Positions 37,569 to 45,873 of a DNA stretch of 64,000 bases are shown here, in pieces. The translations under genes and the position numbers were made by a program. The notes below the pieces were generated by a model that had not been told where the DNA came from, ran no database searches, and saw only the letters and a list, made by a program, of their open reading frames with translations. Source of the stretch: CAZKYP01 sp964556885. GTDB lineage: Bacteria; Planctomycetota; Phycisphaerae; Sedimentisphaerales; Anaerobacaceae. The stretch is from NCBI GenBank assembly GCA_964556885.1, contig CAZKYP010000001.1, forward strand, positions 3,953-67,952. Direction: 5' to 3'. Positions within the stretch are counted from its first letter, which is position 1. Every line of letters starts with the position of its first letter.

Positions 37569-38591
37569 CTACAATGCCGGCTCCACGCTTCCGTCTTCGT
37601 TAACTTTGGCCATGATAATCCTTTGCGAGTCCACGTTTCTAACTCTGATATGGTCTCCGATGTACCCTTTTTCCATAGCCAATCCAACGGTAGTAATCAG
37701 GAATCCCGGCTTGTCGATCCTGATTACAACATTACGATTTTTTTCAACAACAACTGCCGGCTCGGCAGGACCAACCATATTTGGTTGAATCACAGTATTT
37801 GCCGGCAGTTTGCGTTTGGCCAGAAGGCCATAAGGGGACTTCCAATCCGCAGGCTCAGGACTGTCTGATTCTGTTTTTTCTATACGCACATTGTCAGGGC
37901 CGATTACGGTTCCCGGCATTATATCTTCCGTGGTTACTGCATTGCGCGATTCATATCCAAGATTGAATATTACTTCACGAGCTCCTATTTGTTTGCCCTC
38001 TTCAAGCACGTCAATTGTGACCTTTGCATAATTTGGGGAGCAGCCGGTCAGTTTCGGTGACAATTCCACATCATTACCCTCGCCCTGTAAAATCAAATCC
38101 GCCGGGGTTCTCTGCGGCTCGAAACGGCGAACGAGAAAGTTTGGTGGATGCTTTGTAATAAAATCAGACGCTATATCTATGAATCCGGAACCTTCGATAA
38201 TCTTGCTCTTTTGTTTAACAGTAATTGTTTCCGCGCCAACCATTTTTACTTTTGATACGGAGATACCGTTGCAGGCCAGCCTGCTCAGAATCGTCGGTCT
38301 GTCGAAAACTATCTTTTGTCCGGGTACCGAAACCTGACCAAGTTCAATTTCGTTGGCTTTGCTGACAAGGGATTCCGGACCACGTATTGCACTGATCTGG
38401 CCAAGAGTAAGCCTACTATTGTCAACTGTGATTTCCCTCGGAAGATAAACCTGAAGGAAGGAATCCGTCTGTGACTTGTCCGAAGCGTCGTTGCCCATGG
38501 CCGGACAAAATAGAGTGCACATTATCAATGTGCAGACTGCTATCTCTGTATTCTTAAACTCCTTTGGTCTTACATTCTTGAATCTCTTCAT
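37569..38591 (-). CDS. flgA: P-ring assembly chaperone FlgA
   Basis: The 340-residue protein has a signal-like hydrophobic stretch near residues 17-32. Its C-terminal SAF domain is typical of FlgA (VTTEDIMPGTVIGPDNVRIE, KLPANTVIQPNMVGP, LAMEKGYIGDHIRVRN). The N-terminal 150 residues are longer than in many FlgA proteins. FlgA assists P-ring formation in the periplasm. It lies between flgG and flgH. Confidence 0.92.
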   Translation of the reverse strand: MKRFKNVRPKEFKNTEIAVCTLIMCTLFCPAMGNDASDKSQTDSFLQVYLPREITVDNSRLTLGQISAIRGPESLVSKANEIELGQVSVPGQKIVFDRPTILSRLACNGISVSKVKMVGAETITVKQKSKIIEGSGFIDIASDFITKHPPNFLVRRFEPQRTPADLILQGEGNDVELSPKLTGCSPNYAKVTIDVLEEGKQIGAREVIFNLGYESRNAVTTEDIMPGTVIGPDNVRIEKTESDSPEPADWKSPYGLLAKRKLPANTVIQPNMVGPAEPAVVVEKNRNVVIRIDKPGFLITTVGLAMEKGYIGDHIRVRNVDSQRIIMAKVNEDGSVEPAL

Positions 38592-38600
38592 GAGGTCCTC

Positions 38601-39386
38601 TTAGCTTACGATGTTGTTCGCAGTGCGAAGTATATCATCGCCTGCTTTTATTGCGCGTGAGTTAATTTCATAAGCTCGTTGCGCGGTGATAAGATTGACT
38701 AATTCGGTTACCATCTGCACATTGGATTTTTCAAGAAATCCTGACTGGATTGAACCGAAACCATTTTCACCCGGGGTGCCGGTGGTAGGGGCACCGCTGG
38801 CTTCAGTTTCTGCATACAAATTATCACCTTCACTCGAAAGACCCGACGGATTGGCAAAACGGGCCAGTTGAATGGTTCCAACAACCGATTGTGTACCGGA
38901 TATATCAATTACATTGACGCCACCGTCTTTTTCAATGCTCACTGAAGACACATCCGACAGGCCGCTGATGGTTGGCTCTATCGGATAGCCGCTGGTTGTA
39001 ACCAGCTCACCGAGAGCATTTATCATCAGAGAACCGTCTCTTGTGTACCTTATGTCACCGTTAGGCATAGTTACCTGGAGAAAACCATCTCCTCCGATTG
39101 CTATATTCAGAGGATTGTTTGTGTTTTCGAACTCGCCTGTGGTAAAGACCTTTGTCGTGGATGCCGCACGTACACCGCTTCCGATTTCCACGCCGCTGGG
39201 TGAATTTATGCCGGATGCGACTTCCGTTCCAAAATTCTTCATCTGGACGTAGAGCAGGTCCTGAAAATTGATCTGGCTTCTTTTAAAACCGGAGGTGTTA
39301 ACGTTGGCGAGATTGTTGGCGATGACGTCCACCATCATTTGCTGACCTGTCATGCCCGTTGCCGCCGTGGAAAATGCTTTTAACAT
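38601..39386 (-). CDS. flgG: Distal rod protein FlgG
   Basis: The start is ATG 39386 (MLKAFSTAATGM), supported by an AAGGAG nine bases upstream; a start 17 codons earlier would add a non-homologous tail. The 261-residue product has the rod signature NNLANVNTSGFKRSQINFQDLLY, the FlgG-specific insertion with GSGVRAASTTKVFTTGEF, and the C-terminal VTELVNLITAQRAYEINS. FlgG forms the distal rod. Confidence 0.96.
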   Translation of the reverse strand: MLKAFSTAATGMTGQQMMVDVIANNLANVNTSGFKRSQINFQDLLYVQMKNFGTEVASGINSPSGVEIGSGVRAASTTKVFTTGEFENTNNPLNIAIGGDGFLQVTMPNGDIRYTRDGSLMINALGELVTTSGYPIEPTISGLSDVSSVSIEKDGGVNVIDISGTQSVVGTIQLARFANPSGLSSEGDNLYAETEASGAPTTGTPGENGFGSIQSGFLEKSNVQMVTELVNLITAQRAYEINSRAIKAGDDILRTANNIVS

Positions 39387-39446
39387 ATTGTTTTTCTCCT
39401 TGTGTCGTAATCCACTTTTGTTAGTGGACAAAATCAAACATATCCC

Positions 39447-40181
39447 TTAGCCCATAGCCGCGTTCATTAAGCTCGATGAAGTGTCTTTTTTGACGGAAAC
39501 AAATTTCATATTTGCTTCATATAGCCTGGATACCATTATCATGTCCACAAGCTCGTCAATGATTTTTACATTGGATGCTTCCTGGAAGCCCTGTTTGACG
39601 ATTAGATTTTCCGCATCATCCGGCTGTAAGCTCGTATCGGTCATCCGGAAGCAGCCTTCTCCTACCGGTACGAGTTTTGCCTGGTTTTCTTTGAAGTCAA
39701 CCAGTTTGAATTTTCCGATGCTTATTCCATCGGCGCTTATATTTCCGTCACTCGAAACATTTAACTGGGATATTCCCACAGTATTCGGAAAGGTAATCGG
39801 ACCGGACTGGCCTGCAATAGTACGCCCCATGGAATCCACTATCTGGCCATTCTGGTTAAGATGAAACATACCGTTGCGGGTATAAAGCGGCCCTTCAGTT
39901 GTCTCGACAAGAAAGAAGCCCTGGCCATATAAAGCAAAGTCAAGCGGATTTTCAGTGCTGACTATATTGCCCTGGGAAAAATCAAACATCGTTTTGAAAT
40001 TAATGTCCTCGGACGAAGCTCCCTGTGCCTTTTTCTCCTGCGCTTCGAGAGATTGTGAAAACGTATTGCACCTGCGCTTGTAACCGACGGTGCTGACGTT
40101 CGCCAGGTTGTGAGCGACGATATCAAATTCCTGCGTCAGTGCATCAAGACTTGAACTAATCTGTTGTGCAATATCCGTCAT
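39447..40181 (-). CDS. flgF: Proximal rod protein FlgF
   Basis: The 244-residue rod/hook family protein has the NLANVSTVGYKRR N-terminal motif, a central GQGFFLVETTEGPLYTRNG, and a C-terminal IIDELVDMIMVSRLYEAN. Its position just upstream of flgG supports FlgF. The N-terminus is shorter and less typical than FlgG, as expected for this subgroup. Confidence 0.9.
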   Translation of the reverse strand: MTDIAQQISSSLDALTQEFDIVAHNLANVSTVGYKRRCNTFSQSLEAQEKKAQGASSEDINFKTMFDFSQGNIVSTENPLDFALYGQGFFLVETTEGPLYTRNGMFHLNQNGQIVDSMGRTIAGQSGPITFPNTVGISQLNVSSDGNISADGISIGKFKLVDFKENQAKLVPVGEGCFRMTDTSLQPDDAENLIVKQGFQEASNVKIIDELVDMIMVSRLYEANMKFVSVKKDTSSSLMNAAMG

Positions 40182-40182
40182 T

Positions 40183-41418
40183 TCAGACTCCCTGCACCGT
40201 TACCGGCTCCTCGATATCTTCGTTTTTACCGATGATTTTCAGAGAAGCTGCATTAGTGGCTCGTACCAGTTCGTTGATATTCGAGTCACTTAATCCCGTT
40301 AATTCGACTGCTATCGAAAAACCATTCTCGACGGCTTTTGTATGTCTTACTTCACCTATGTCCTCGACAATTCGGATGGTTTTTGTTGTTCCTTCTTTTT
40401 GCGGATTTGGATTTTTGCCCTCATCGTCCAGCTTGAATATTACCAGAACCCTGTCGCCGACATTTACATCGAGCGGCGCTTCAATACGCAGGCCCGGACC
40501 GGCCAGTTCGGTGACAGCCGCCGGTACGAAATCAGGCGGTCCCCATTCATTTTTGGCTTCGGCGGTCGAGTCGTTCTTGTTATCACCGTTATCTTCCGGC
40601 GGCAATGTCTTATCAAAAGGAAATTGAGCGATGTAGGTCGGCTGATTGACAGGGACACGCACGAAACGCCGTCGATTTATAAACCGTACGTTGTCACTAT
40701 GGCTTAATACCAGGATGTTGTCCTGGCAGCTTAATACAGATGTTTCAAACTCCCAGACCGAGGCGCCGAAATAATATCGCACACACCATTTTTCGCCGGG
40801 TCTGCTCTCCAGGGACACAGTTAGTTTGATGGTAAGCTCCACATCGTTATTATCCACAACCGTTGATTCGACATTTGCCATATCGTTTTCCCGTCGTGTC
40901 ATGTGAAGTTTTTTGCCGGGAGGAATCTGCCTGCTGCTCGGCTTGTTCGACTTTTCCGCGGACCCGTTTGTAGCGGTGCTTTGTTTCTGAAAACCGAGTT
41001 TCTCACGCAGGACGGAAAGCTCGCCGATTAATTGTTTAGCGGCTTCCGATCCTTGTAGTTCAAGAGTTTTTTGTGCGATGGCAGTAGCCCCTATGCTGAA
41101 AGCCTGGGGCACTGTGAAAATCGATTCTTTCTCCTTGAGATTTGTCTTGGACACGACATCAAGCAGAATATCGTATTCACGCTCGCTGAGACCTTTTTTT
41201 TTCGCATATTCGGAAAAGAGCGAATTGCTTTGATCCTGTCTCTTTGTTTTTTGATTGATTTTTATTACGAAGTAGAGCAGTACAAACAATGCTATTAAAA
41301 CGACGAGACATGTCAGGATAAACCAGTGTTCGGAGATATAACCTCCCTGGTAATTATTTACGGCCTGCCATTTCTGAATCGGCGTCAATCCCAAAATAAT
41401 GTTTGTTCCTGCGGTCAT
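40183..41418 (-). CDS. Membrane-anchored PilZ-domain protein in the hook operon
   Basis: The product is about 411 residues from ATG 41418. It has one transmembrane helix near residues 33-53 (WFILTCLVVLIALFVLLYFV), a helical region to about 150, and a C-terminal PilZ domain. The c-di-GMP motif RxxxR is intact (NRRRFVR). The second motif, normally D/N-x-S-x-x-G, reads ELAGPG, so binding may be altered. YcgR-type PilZ proteins act as flagellar brakes, and the placement between flgE and flgF suggests a motor or assembly role. Confidence 0.75.
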   Translation of the reverse strand: MTAGTNIILGLTPIQKWQAVNNYQGGYISEHWFILTCLVVLIALFVLLYFVIKINQKTKRQDQSNSLFSEYAKKKGLSEREYDILLDVVSKTNLKEKESIFTVPQAFSIGATAIAQKTLELQGSEAAKQLIGELSVLREKLGFQKQSTATNGSAEKSNKPSSRQIPPGKKLHMTRRENDMANVESTVVDNNDVELTIKLTVSLESRPGEKWCVRYYFGASVWEFETSVLSCQDNILVLSHSDNVRFINRRRFVRVPVNQPTYIAQFPFDKTLPPEDNGDNKNDSTAEAKNEWGPPDFVPAAVTELAGPGLRIEAPLDVNVGDRVLVIFKLDDEGKNPNPQKEGTTKTIRIVEDIGEVRHTKAVENGFSIAVELTGLSDSNINELVRATNAASLKIIGKNEDIEEPVTVQGV

Positions 41419-41454
41419 TACCAATACTCTGAAAATCCTAATTTCAATTCGGTG

Positions 41455-43128
41455 TTATCTGATAAGATTGGTCAGCTCACTGAGAATTTCGTTGGCGACT
41501 TTTATACTTCTGGCGTTTGCCTGGAAACCGTTCTGGGCCTGAATCATGTTGACGAACTCGGTTGCTACATCAGCGTTTGATTTTTCCAGAGCCGCACCAT
41601 GGATGGAACCGGCACCGCCGGTCATTGCCTGGGTTGCTATGGCCTCACCTGAGTTGGCCGAGGGAATGTAGTATCCGTTTCCGATGCTCTCAAGGCCGGA
41701 TGCGTTTTTGAATAATCCAATTTGTATAGTCGCAATATTCTTCTTGATGCCGTTGGAAAATGCGCCGATGAGTACACCTTCATTATTGACCGAGACGGTT
41801 GAAAGCCGACCGGCTTCATAACCATCCTGATCTCTTGCCACCGCGGTCGAGCTTCCTGCGAATTGCGTCAGACCGTCAAGCATTTCAGGCGTACCCAGAT
41901 TAATATCGATGGTTTGGGGGTTCGATGTATCATGCCCGAAAGTTATTACAAACTCGGTTGATTCATCTTCTTCACTTAATCCGGTGTATGAGCCGTTGTT
42001 GGCGTCAAATGTTATTCCCTCGATGCGTCGATCCGTCATATCTATTGCGCTGACGTCACCGGTAATTGTTGTTAATACCATATCCCATGTGTTGGCAGTA
42101 TCGGTTCGGACAAATGCACCGGAGAGAACGTGTTTGCCGCCCTGGGAGTCAAAAACCGTAATATTGATGGTCTTATATTCCTCTCCGCCAACCGTCGAAA
42201 CCTCGAAATAACCTGGCATTGTAAGTGTGCCGGCGCCGGAGTCGGAGTATGATAAGGTCATGTCTGTCTTGCTGTAGCCTGTGGTGTCGTCCGTTATTCT
42301 GATTTGTCCGTTAACTAAAGAAGCCGTTGAACCGTCGAGAACATTCGTGTTCAAATGATCAATCAGGTCACCCAATGTGGTTGTAGCATCAATATCTAAC
42401 GTAAGACCGCTGTCGAAATCAGTGCCGTCCATATCATAGCCGCTGATTGTGATTGTGCCCGAAGTAAGTGTGCCGCTGTACTGATCGAGGCTGCCAATCA
42501 AGGTCGCTTCCGTAGCTGATGTACCATCGTTGTATGTATAGGCCACATTTGAAGTCATTACCTGGGCTGCAATTGAAGTGGACACAGCGTCGGCGCTCAG
42601 GTTACCTGATACGACTACTTCCGTTGATGCTTTTGCGGGCATGGCAACATCGTATGGGACATAAATATTACTGTCGCTGGCGGTCTGGAAACCGTCGATT
42701 TCACCTTCCGAACCGATACGTTGGACATAATAGCCGGTGGCGGGGTCCACAAGGCTCGAGTCCGAGTCGACTGCGAAAGAGCCCGATCGGGTATAAATGA
42801 GTTTTTCTCCATCACTTAGTACAAAATAACCTTCTCCTTCAAGGGCCATGTCGAGTGGAGTACCTGTATTGACGATGCTGCCCTGTGACAGGTCGGGAGT
42901 GATACTTGCAACTCCGACGCCGCTACCCATCTGCTGAGGATTGGTACCGCCGATATCGGATGTCGGCTGTGATGCCTTTTTAATTGTTTCATTCAGCAGT
43001 TCCGAAAAGGTAATCCTGCTGGCCTTGAAGGCGGTTGTGTTGACGTTGGCTATGTTGTTTGCGGCTACGTCGAGCATCTTCTGGTGGGCCTGCAAACCGG
43101 TAACTCCTGATGATAGTGCAAAACTCAT
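41455..43128 (-). CDS. flgE: Flagellar hook protein FlgE
   Basis: This 557-residue hook protein has the N-terminal signature GLQAHQKMLDVAANNIANVN and the C-terminal VATEFVNMIQAQNGFQANARS. Large central beta domains make it longer than enteric FlgE (about 400). The ATG has an AAGGAG upstream. It follows flgD by 42 bp in the sigma-54-driven hook operon. Confidence 0.96.
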   Translation of the reverse strand: MSFALSSGVTGLQAHQKMLDVAANNIANVNTTAFKASRITFSELLNETIKKASQPTSDIGGTNPQQMGSGVGVASITPDLSQGSIVNTGTPLDMALEGEGYFVLSDGEKLIYTRSGSFAVDSDSSLVDPATGYYVQRIGSEGEIDGFQTASDSNIYVPYDVAMPAKASTEVVVSGNLSADAVSTSIAAQVMTSNVAYTYNDGTSATEATLIGSLDQYSGTLTSGTITISGYDMDGTDFDSGLTLDIDATTTLGDLIDHLNTNVLDGSTASLVNGQIRITDDTTGYSKTDMTLSYSDSGAGTLTMPGYFEVSTVGGEEYKTINITVFDSQGGKHVLSGAFVRTDTANTWDMVLTTITGDVSAIDMTDRRIEGITFDANNGSYTGLSEEDESTEFVITFGHDTSNPQTIDINLGTPEMLDGLTQFAGSSTAVARDQDGYEAGRLSTVSVNNEGVLIGAFSNGIKKNIATIQIGLFKNASGLESIGNGYYIPSANSGEAIATQAMTGGAGSIHGAALEKSNADVATEFVNMIQAQNGFQANARSIKVANEILSELTNLIR

Positions 43129-43170
43129 ATTTATCTCTCCTTAATATATAGAGAAACTTTAATCCCGAAA

Positions 43171-43554
43171 TTAATTTTTAACTGATATAACTTCATCTAT
43201 TCCAAGGGCGTAATCGCCAACCGTTAAAATAATTTCACCTTCCACGTTATTGTAAACCTGCTCAACTACGCCGCTCTTCGACTCGACATCACCAGTTTCA
43301 GTCTCAATGTAGAACTGGACTTCCTTACCTATCAACGAGCTTGCATAAGAGCGTTTGGCGTTGACAAGTACGTCGGAGAAATTTGTGTTCATCGATTCAA
43401 GCTGCTGAAGTTGTGAGAATTGCGTCAACTGGGATGCCAGGTCGTTGTTATCCATAGGTTCGAGAGGATTCTGATTTTGAAGCTGTGCAACGAGCAGTTT
43501 CATATAATCCAACTGGATGTCACTTGCTGATGTTACTGACGATGTTGTACTCAT
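43171..43554 (-). CDS. flgD: Hook cap protein FlgD, short form
   Basis: The 127-residue protein contains the FlgD N-terminal block MKLLVAQLQNQNPLEPMDNND and QLTQFSQLQQLESMN, then a short beta region. It lacks most of the Ig-like and tudor-like extensions of the 230-residue enteric protein. FlgD caps the growing hook and is discarded at completion. It is the first gene of the long hook/rod/ring operon and is served by the sigma-54 promoter at 43635-43649. Confidence 0.93.
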   Translation of the reverse strand: MSTTSSVTSASDIQLDYMKLLVAQLQNQNPLEPMDNNDLASQLTQFSQLQQLESMNTNFSDVLVNAKRSYASSLIGKEVQFYIETETGDVESKSGVVEQVYNNVEGEIILTVGDYALGIDEVISVKN

Positions 43555-43634
43555 AAATTTTTACCTTATTGTTTACAAAACCAATTTTTTCTGTGTACCT
43601 CGTTACTATTCAGAAACAAGCCAGTTAATATTGA

Positions 43635-43649
43635 GCAATTGTCGTGCCA
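43635..43649 (-). promoter_or_regulatory. Sigma-54 promoter for the flgD-flgE hook operon
   Basis: The minus strand reads TGGCACGACAATTGC, identical to the TGGCACG-N4-TTGC consensus. The predicted start near 43623 gives a leader of about 69 nt to the flgD ATG. The divergent neighbour encodes a sigma-54 activator. Confidence 0.85.
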
Positions 43650-44039
43650 TGCCCGAGCCGATGCGGATGTCGACGTATCTATCTCCTTTTGTGAAATGAT
43701 GTTAGCAGAAACTAAATTTTCATTAAATGACACAACAGCTTCACTTTGGCACGTTTTTGAAGTACAATTTATCCCTTACTCCAGAAAAAATTTCCGTGTT
43801 TTGTAAGAAGTTAGGTATCAAGAAAAAATTAAACAGGCTGGTTGTAATGTCCTATAAAATTGTATTTTCATGTCAGTAGACGATTAGATTAAATTGAAGC
43901 AGTGACATTATTGGCCCGTCCCATAAAAAGATTAAAGTTGGTTTTACCTGCCTGACGATTAATAGCTTGTGCTGTCCATTAATGATTTGGATCGCGTGAT
44001 GTCAATAAATTGGCATCTTGGGGGGGCCGCATAAGTGAA

Positions 44040-44076
44040 TGGGTTGTACCCAATGCGTATGGGATACGAATCCCAT
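44040..44076. repeat. Two tandem perfect inverted repeats upstream of the activator gene
   Basis: TGGGT-TGT-ACCCA occupies 44040-44052 and ATGGGAT-ACGA-ATCCCAT occupies 44059-44076. The inner halves (CCCA and TGGG) can also pair with each other, giving alternative folds. The cores share TGGG/CCCA, suggesting binding sites for a dimeric regulator, perhaps the activator itself, or an RNA leader switch. They lie 42 bp before the activator ATG. Confidence 0.5.
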
Positions 44077-44117
44077 GATTCAATGAAGCGATATCTAAGG
44101 AACAGAATGCGCCTAAA

Positions 44118-45611
44118 ATGAGCCTAAGAAGAATTGTAGCAATAGGTAAAAATCCGGAAGTCCTGAGACTAGCTCAACAGTTCGGCCGTGAGATATTTGG
44201 AGCCGATGACCTGACTGATGCTCTTGATATTGTCCAAACAGTTAATCCGAACCTTATTCTTTTCGATCATGGTTTCAGTCCCGATCAGATCCGTCAGTTT
44301 TTGGATATGGCCGATAAAAACGTTTCGGATATCCCCGTAATTGTGATTGGCAGCGAAGATGGCGATATTAATCTTTCCTCTGAATACGTACAGATGGGGG
44401 CCTATGATTACCTTCACGGAAAAAAGGATTATGACTGGTTGGAGCGAATCGTTAATAAAATCAAGATTCGATTGAATGCCAGTGATTCAATTAGTACGGA
44501 CAAACCGGAACAGTCTGATACCCTTTTGGAACGAAACAAGAATCGCTTTTTTGAAAACAATATTGCAGGCTCCGTATCAATGGTCGGCCGAAGCAAAGCT
44601 ATTGCTAATACTGTTAAAATGATTAAACTCGTCGCATCCAGCCGATGCAATCCAGTCCTGATTGTCGGAGAAACAGGTACGGGCAAGGAACTTGCGGCCA
44701 AAGCAATACATGCTGTCAGGCATTCGAATGAGGTATTCGTTGCCGTTAATTGTGCGGCCCTGACAGCGAACCTACTGGAAAGCGAGCTTTTCGGACATGT
44801 AAAAGGTTCATTTACCGGAGCAGACCGGGAAAAAACAGGCCTTCTGGAAGTGGCAGCTTCGGGGACACTTTTTCTTGACGAGATATCTGAAATGCCGATG
44901 GATCTCCAGGCCAAACTGCTGCGAGTCTTGCAGGAGAAAAGCTTCAGAAAGGTAGGAGGTATCAGTGATATCTCCTGTCAGGCTACTATAATTGCATCGA
45001 GCAATCGCGACCTTAAGAACGAGGTTCAGGCAAATCGTTTCAGACGCGACCTTTATTACCGTCTGAACATCAGCCCCATTGTCTTAGCTCCTCTCAAATC
45101 ACCGGAGCGAAGAACGGACATCAGGCTTCTGGCTGAATATTTCCTCCTGATATCCAGTATATGCCCTGAGAAACGCAATAAGGTAAAATCGATAACTGAA
45201 TTGGCCTTGGAAGCATTGGAAAAGCATGACTGGCCCGGAAACGTTCGTGAATTGAAGAACGTAATTGACAGGGCGATTTTGCTTGAAACAACCGATAAAA
45301 TAGGTCTAAGCGGCATTGTGCTTGATCCGACAGAGTGCTCTAAAACACATGAAGGTCCAGCTACAGGTCTGATTAAAAGTTTCTCTCTGGCGAAAGCCGA
45401 ACGAGAACTGATTTCCCTCGCTCTGAAGGAAACGGGCTGGCAAAAGACGCGTGCCGCCGCTCTTCTTGGCATAACCCGGGCAACACTTTACGCTAAAGTC
45501 AAGCAGTACAATCTCGAAAAGGATTCGAGCAATTCAACCGACGATTCAAATCAATATCAAAATGAATTTTCATCTATATCCATACCAGAGTCTACAGCAG
45601 TCGGTTTTTAA
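44118..45611 (+). CDS. Sigma-54 enhancer-binding regulator with degenerate receiver
   Basis: This is a 497-residue NtrC-family protein. Residues 3-115 have a receiver-like fold but lack the usual acidic pair (IVAIGKN) while keeping an Asp (ILFDHGF), so phosphorylation is doubtful. The AAA+ domain has Walker A GETGTGKE near residue 184, Walker B LFLDEI, and the sigma-54 contact loop as GSFTGA (230-235) instead of GAFTGA. A Fis-type HTH (TRAAALLGITRATLYAKVKQY) ends the protein. It resembles flagellar activators such as FleQ, FleR and FlrC, and sits divergent to flgD. It probably switches on the four sigma-54 promoters. An AAGGA lies rather far from the ATG. Confidence 0.88.
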   Translation: MSLRRIVAIGKNPEVLRLAQQFGREIFGADDLTDALDIVQTVNPNLILFDHGFSPDQIRQFLDMADKNVSDIPVIVIGSEDGDINLSSEYVQMGAYDYLHGKKDYDWLERIVNKIKIRLNASDSISTDKPEQSDTLLERNKNRFFENNIAGSVSMVGRSKAIANTVKMIKLVASSRCNPVLIVGETGTGKELAAKAIHAVRHSNEVFVAVNCAALTANLLESELFGHVKGSFTGADREKTGLLEVAASGTLFLDEISEMPMDLQAKLLRVLQEKSFRKVGGISDISCQATIIASSNRDLKNEVQANRFRRDLYYRLNISPIVLAPLKSPERRTDIRLLAEYFLLISSICPEKRNKVKSITELALEALEKHDWPGNVRELKNVIDRAILLETTDKIGLSGIVLDPTECSKTHEGPATGLIKSFSLAKAERELISLALKETGWQKTRAAALLGITRATLYAKVKQYNLEKDSSNSTDDSNQYQNEFSSISIPESTAVGF

Positions 45612-45632
45612 TTCCTCAGTTCCTTTTAACTG

Positions 45633-45677
45633 TGTCAGAAAATCTATCGATCCGTATAGAATCCTGACAATCTTTTT
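45633..45677 (+). terminator. Candidate intrinsic terminator after the first enhancer-binding gene
   Basis: TGTCAG (45633-45638) pairs with CTGACA (45664-45669). An inner TCTAT/ATAGA stem lies between them, and five T residues follow at 45673-45677. The stem is interrupted by an internal loop. Its position 22 bp after the stop and ahead of a new sigma-54 promoter fits termination. Confidence 0.45.
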
Positions 45678-45765
45678 ACGAATAAAAGCATTTCCGATAC
45701 AATAAAGTTATTGTTTTGTACCCCAAACCTTAAAAAGTAAGCATCAGGGAATGCGCGTTCGGCTC

Positions 45766-45780
45766 TGGCACAGTAATTGC
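45766..45780 (+). promoter_or_regulatory. Sigma-54 promoter for the 835-aa TPR protein operon
   Basis: TGGCACAGTAATTGC matches TGGCAC-N5-TTGC with correct spacing. The predicted start near 45792 leaves about 82 nt to the ATG at 45874. Confidence 0.75.
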
Positions 45781-45873
45781 TAATTTATTTCAGAAAAGAT
45801 TTATAAAACGGCCTCGCATATTCCGGGATCGTTCGGAAACACGGGATTTGCGCGGTTGTGATATTAGAAAAAA

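Larger units (their letters stand above)
43555..44117. other. 563-bp divergent regulatory region between flgD and the enhancer-binding protein gene
   Basis: This is the largest gap in the flagellar part. It holds the flgD sigma-54 promoter near its left end and two adjacent perfect inverted repeats near its right end. An imperfect sigma-54-like sequence lies at 43746 with the wrong -12 spacing. I find no convincing gene in it. A GACGATTA octamer occurs twice, near 43877 and 43957. Confidence 0.6.

Noticed and set aside
43746..43761. Sigma-54-like TTGGCACG on the plus strand ahead of the activator
   Set aside because: The -12 element reads TTGAA at one base short of the required spacing, and the gene start is over 350 bp away.
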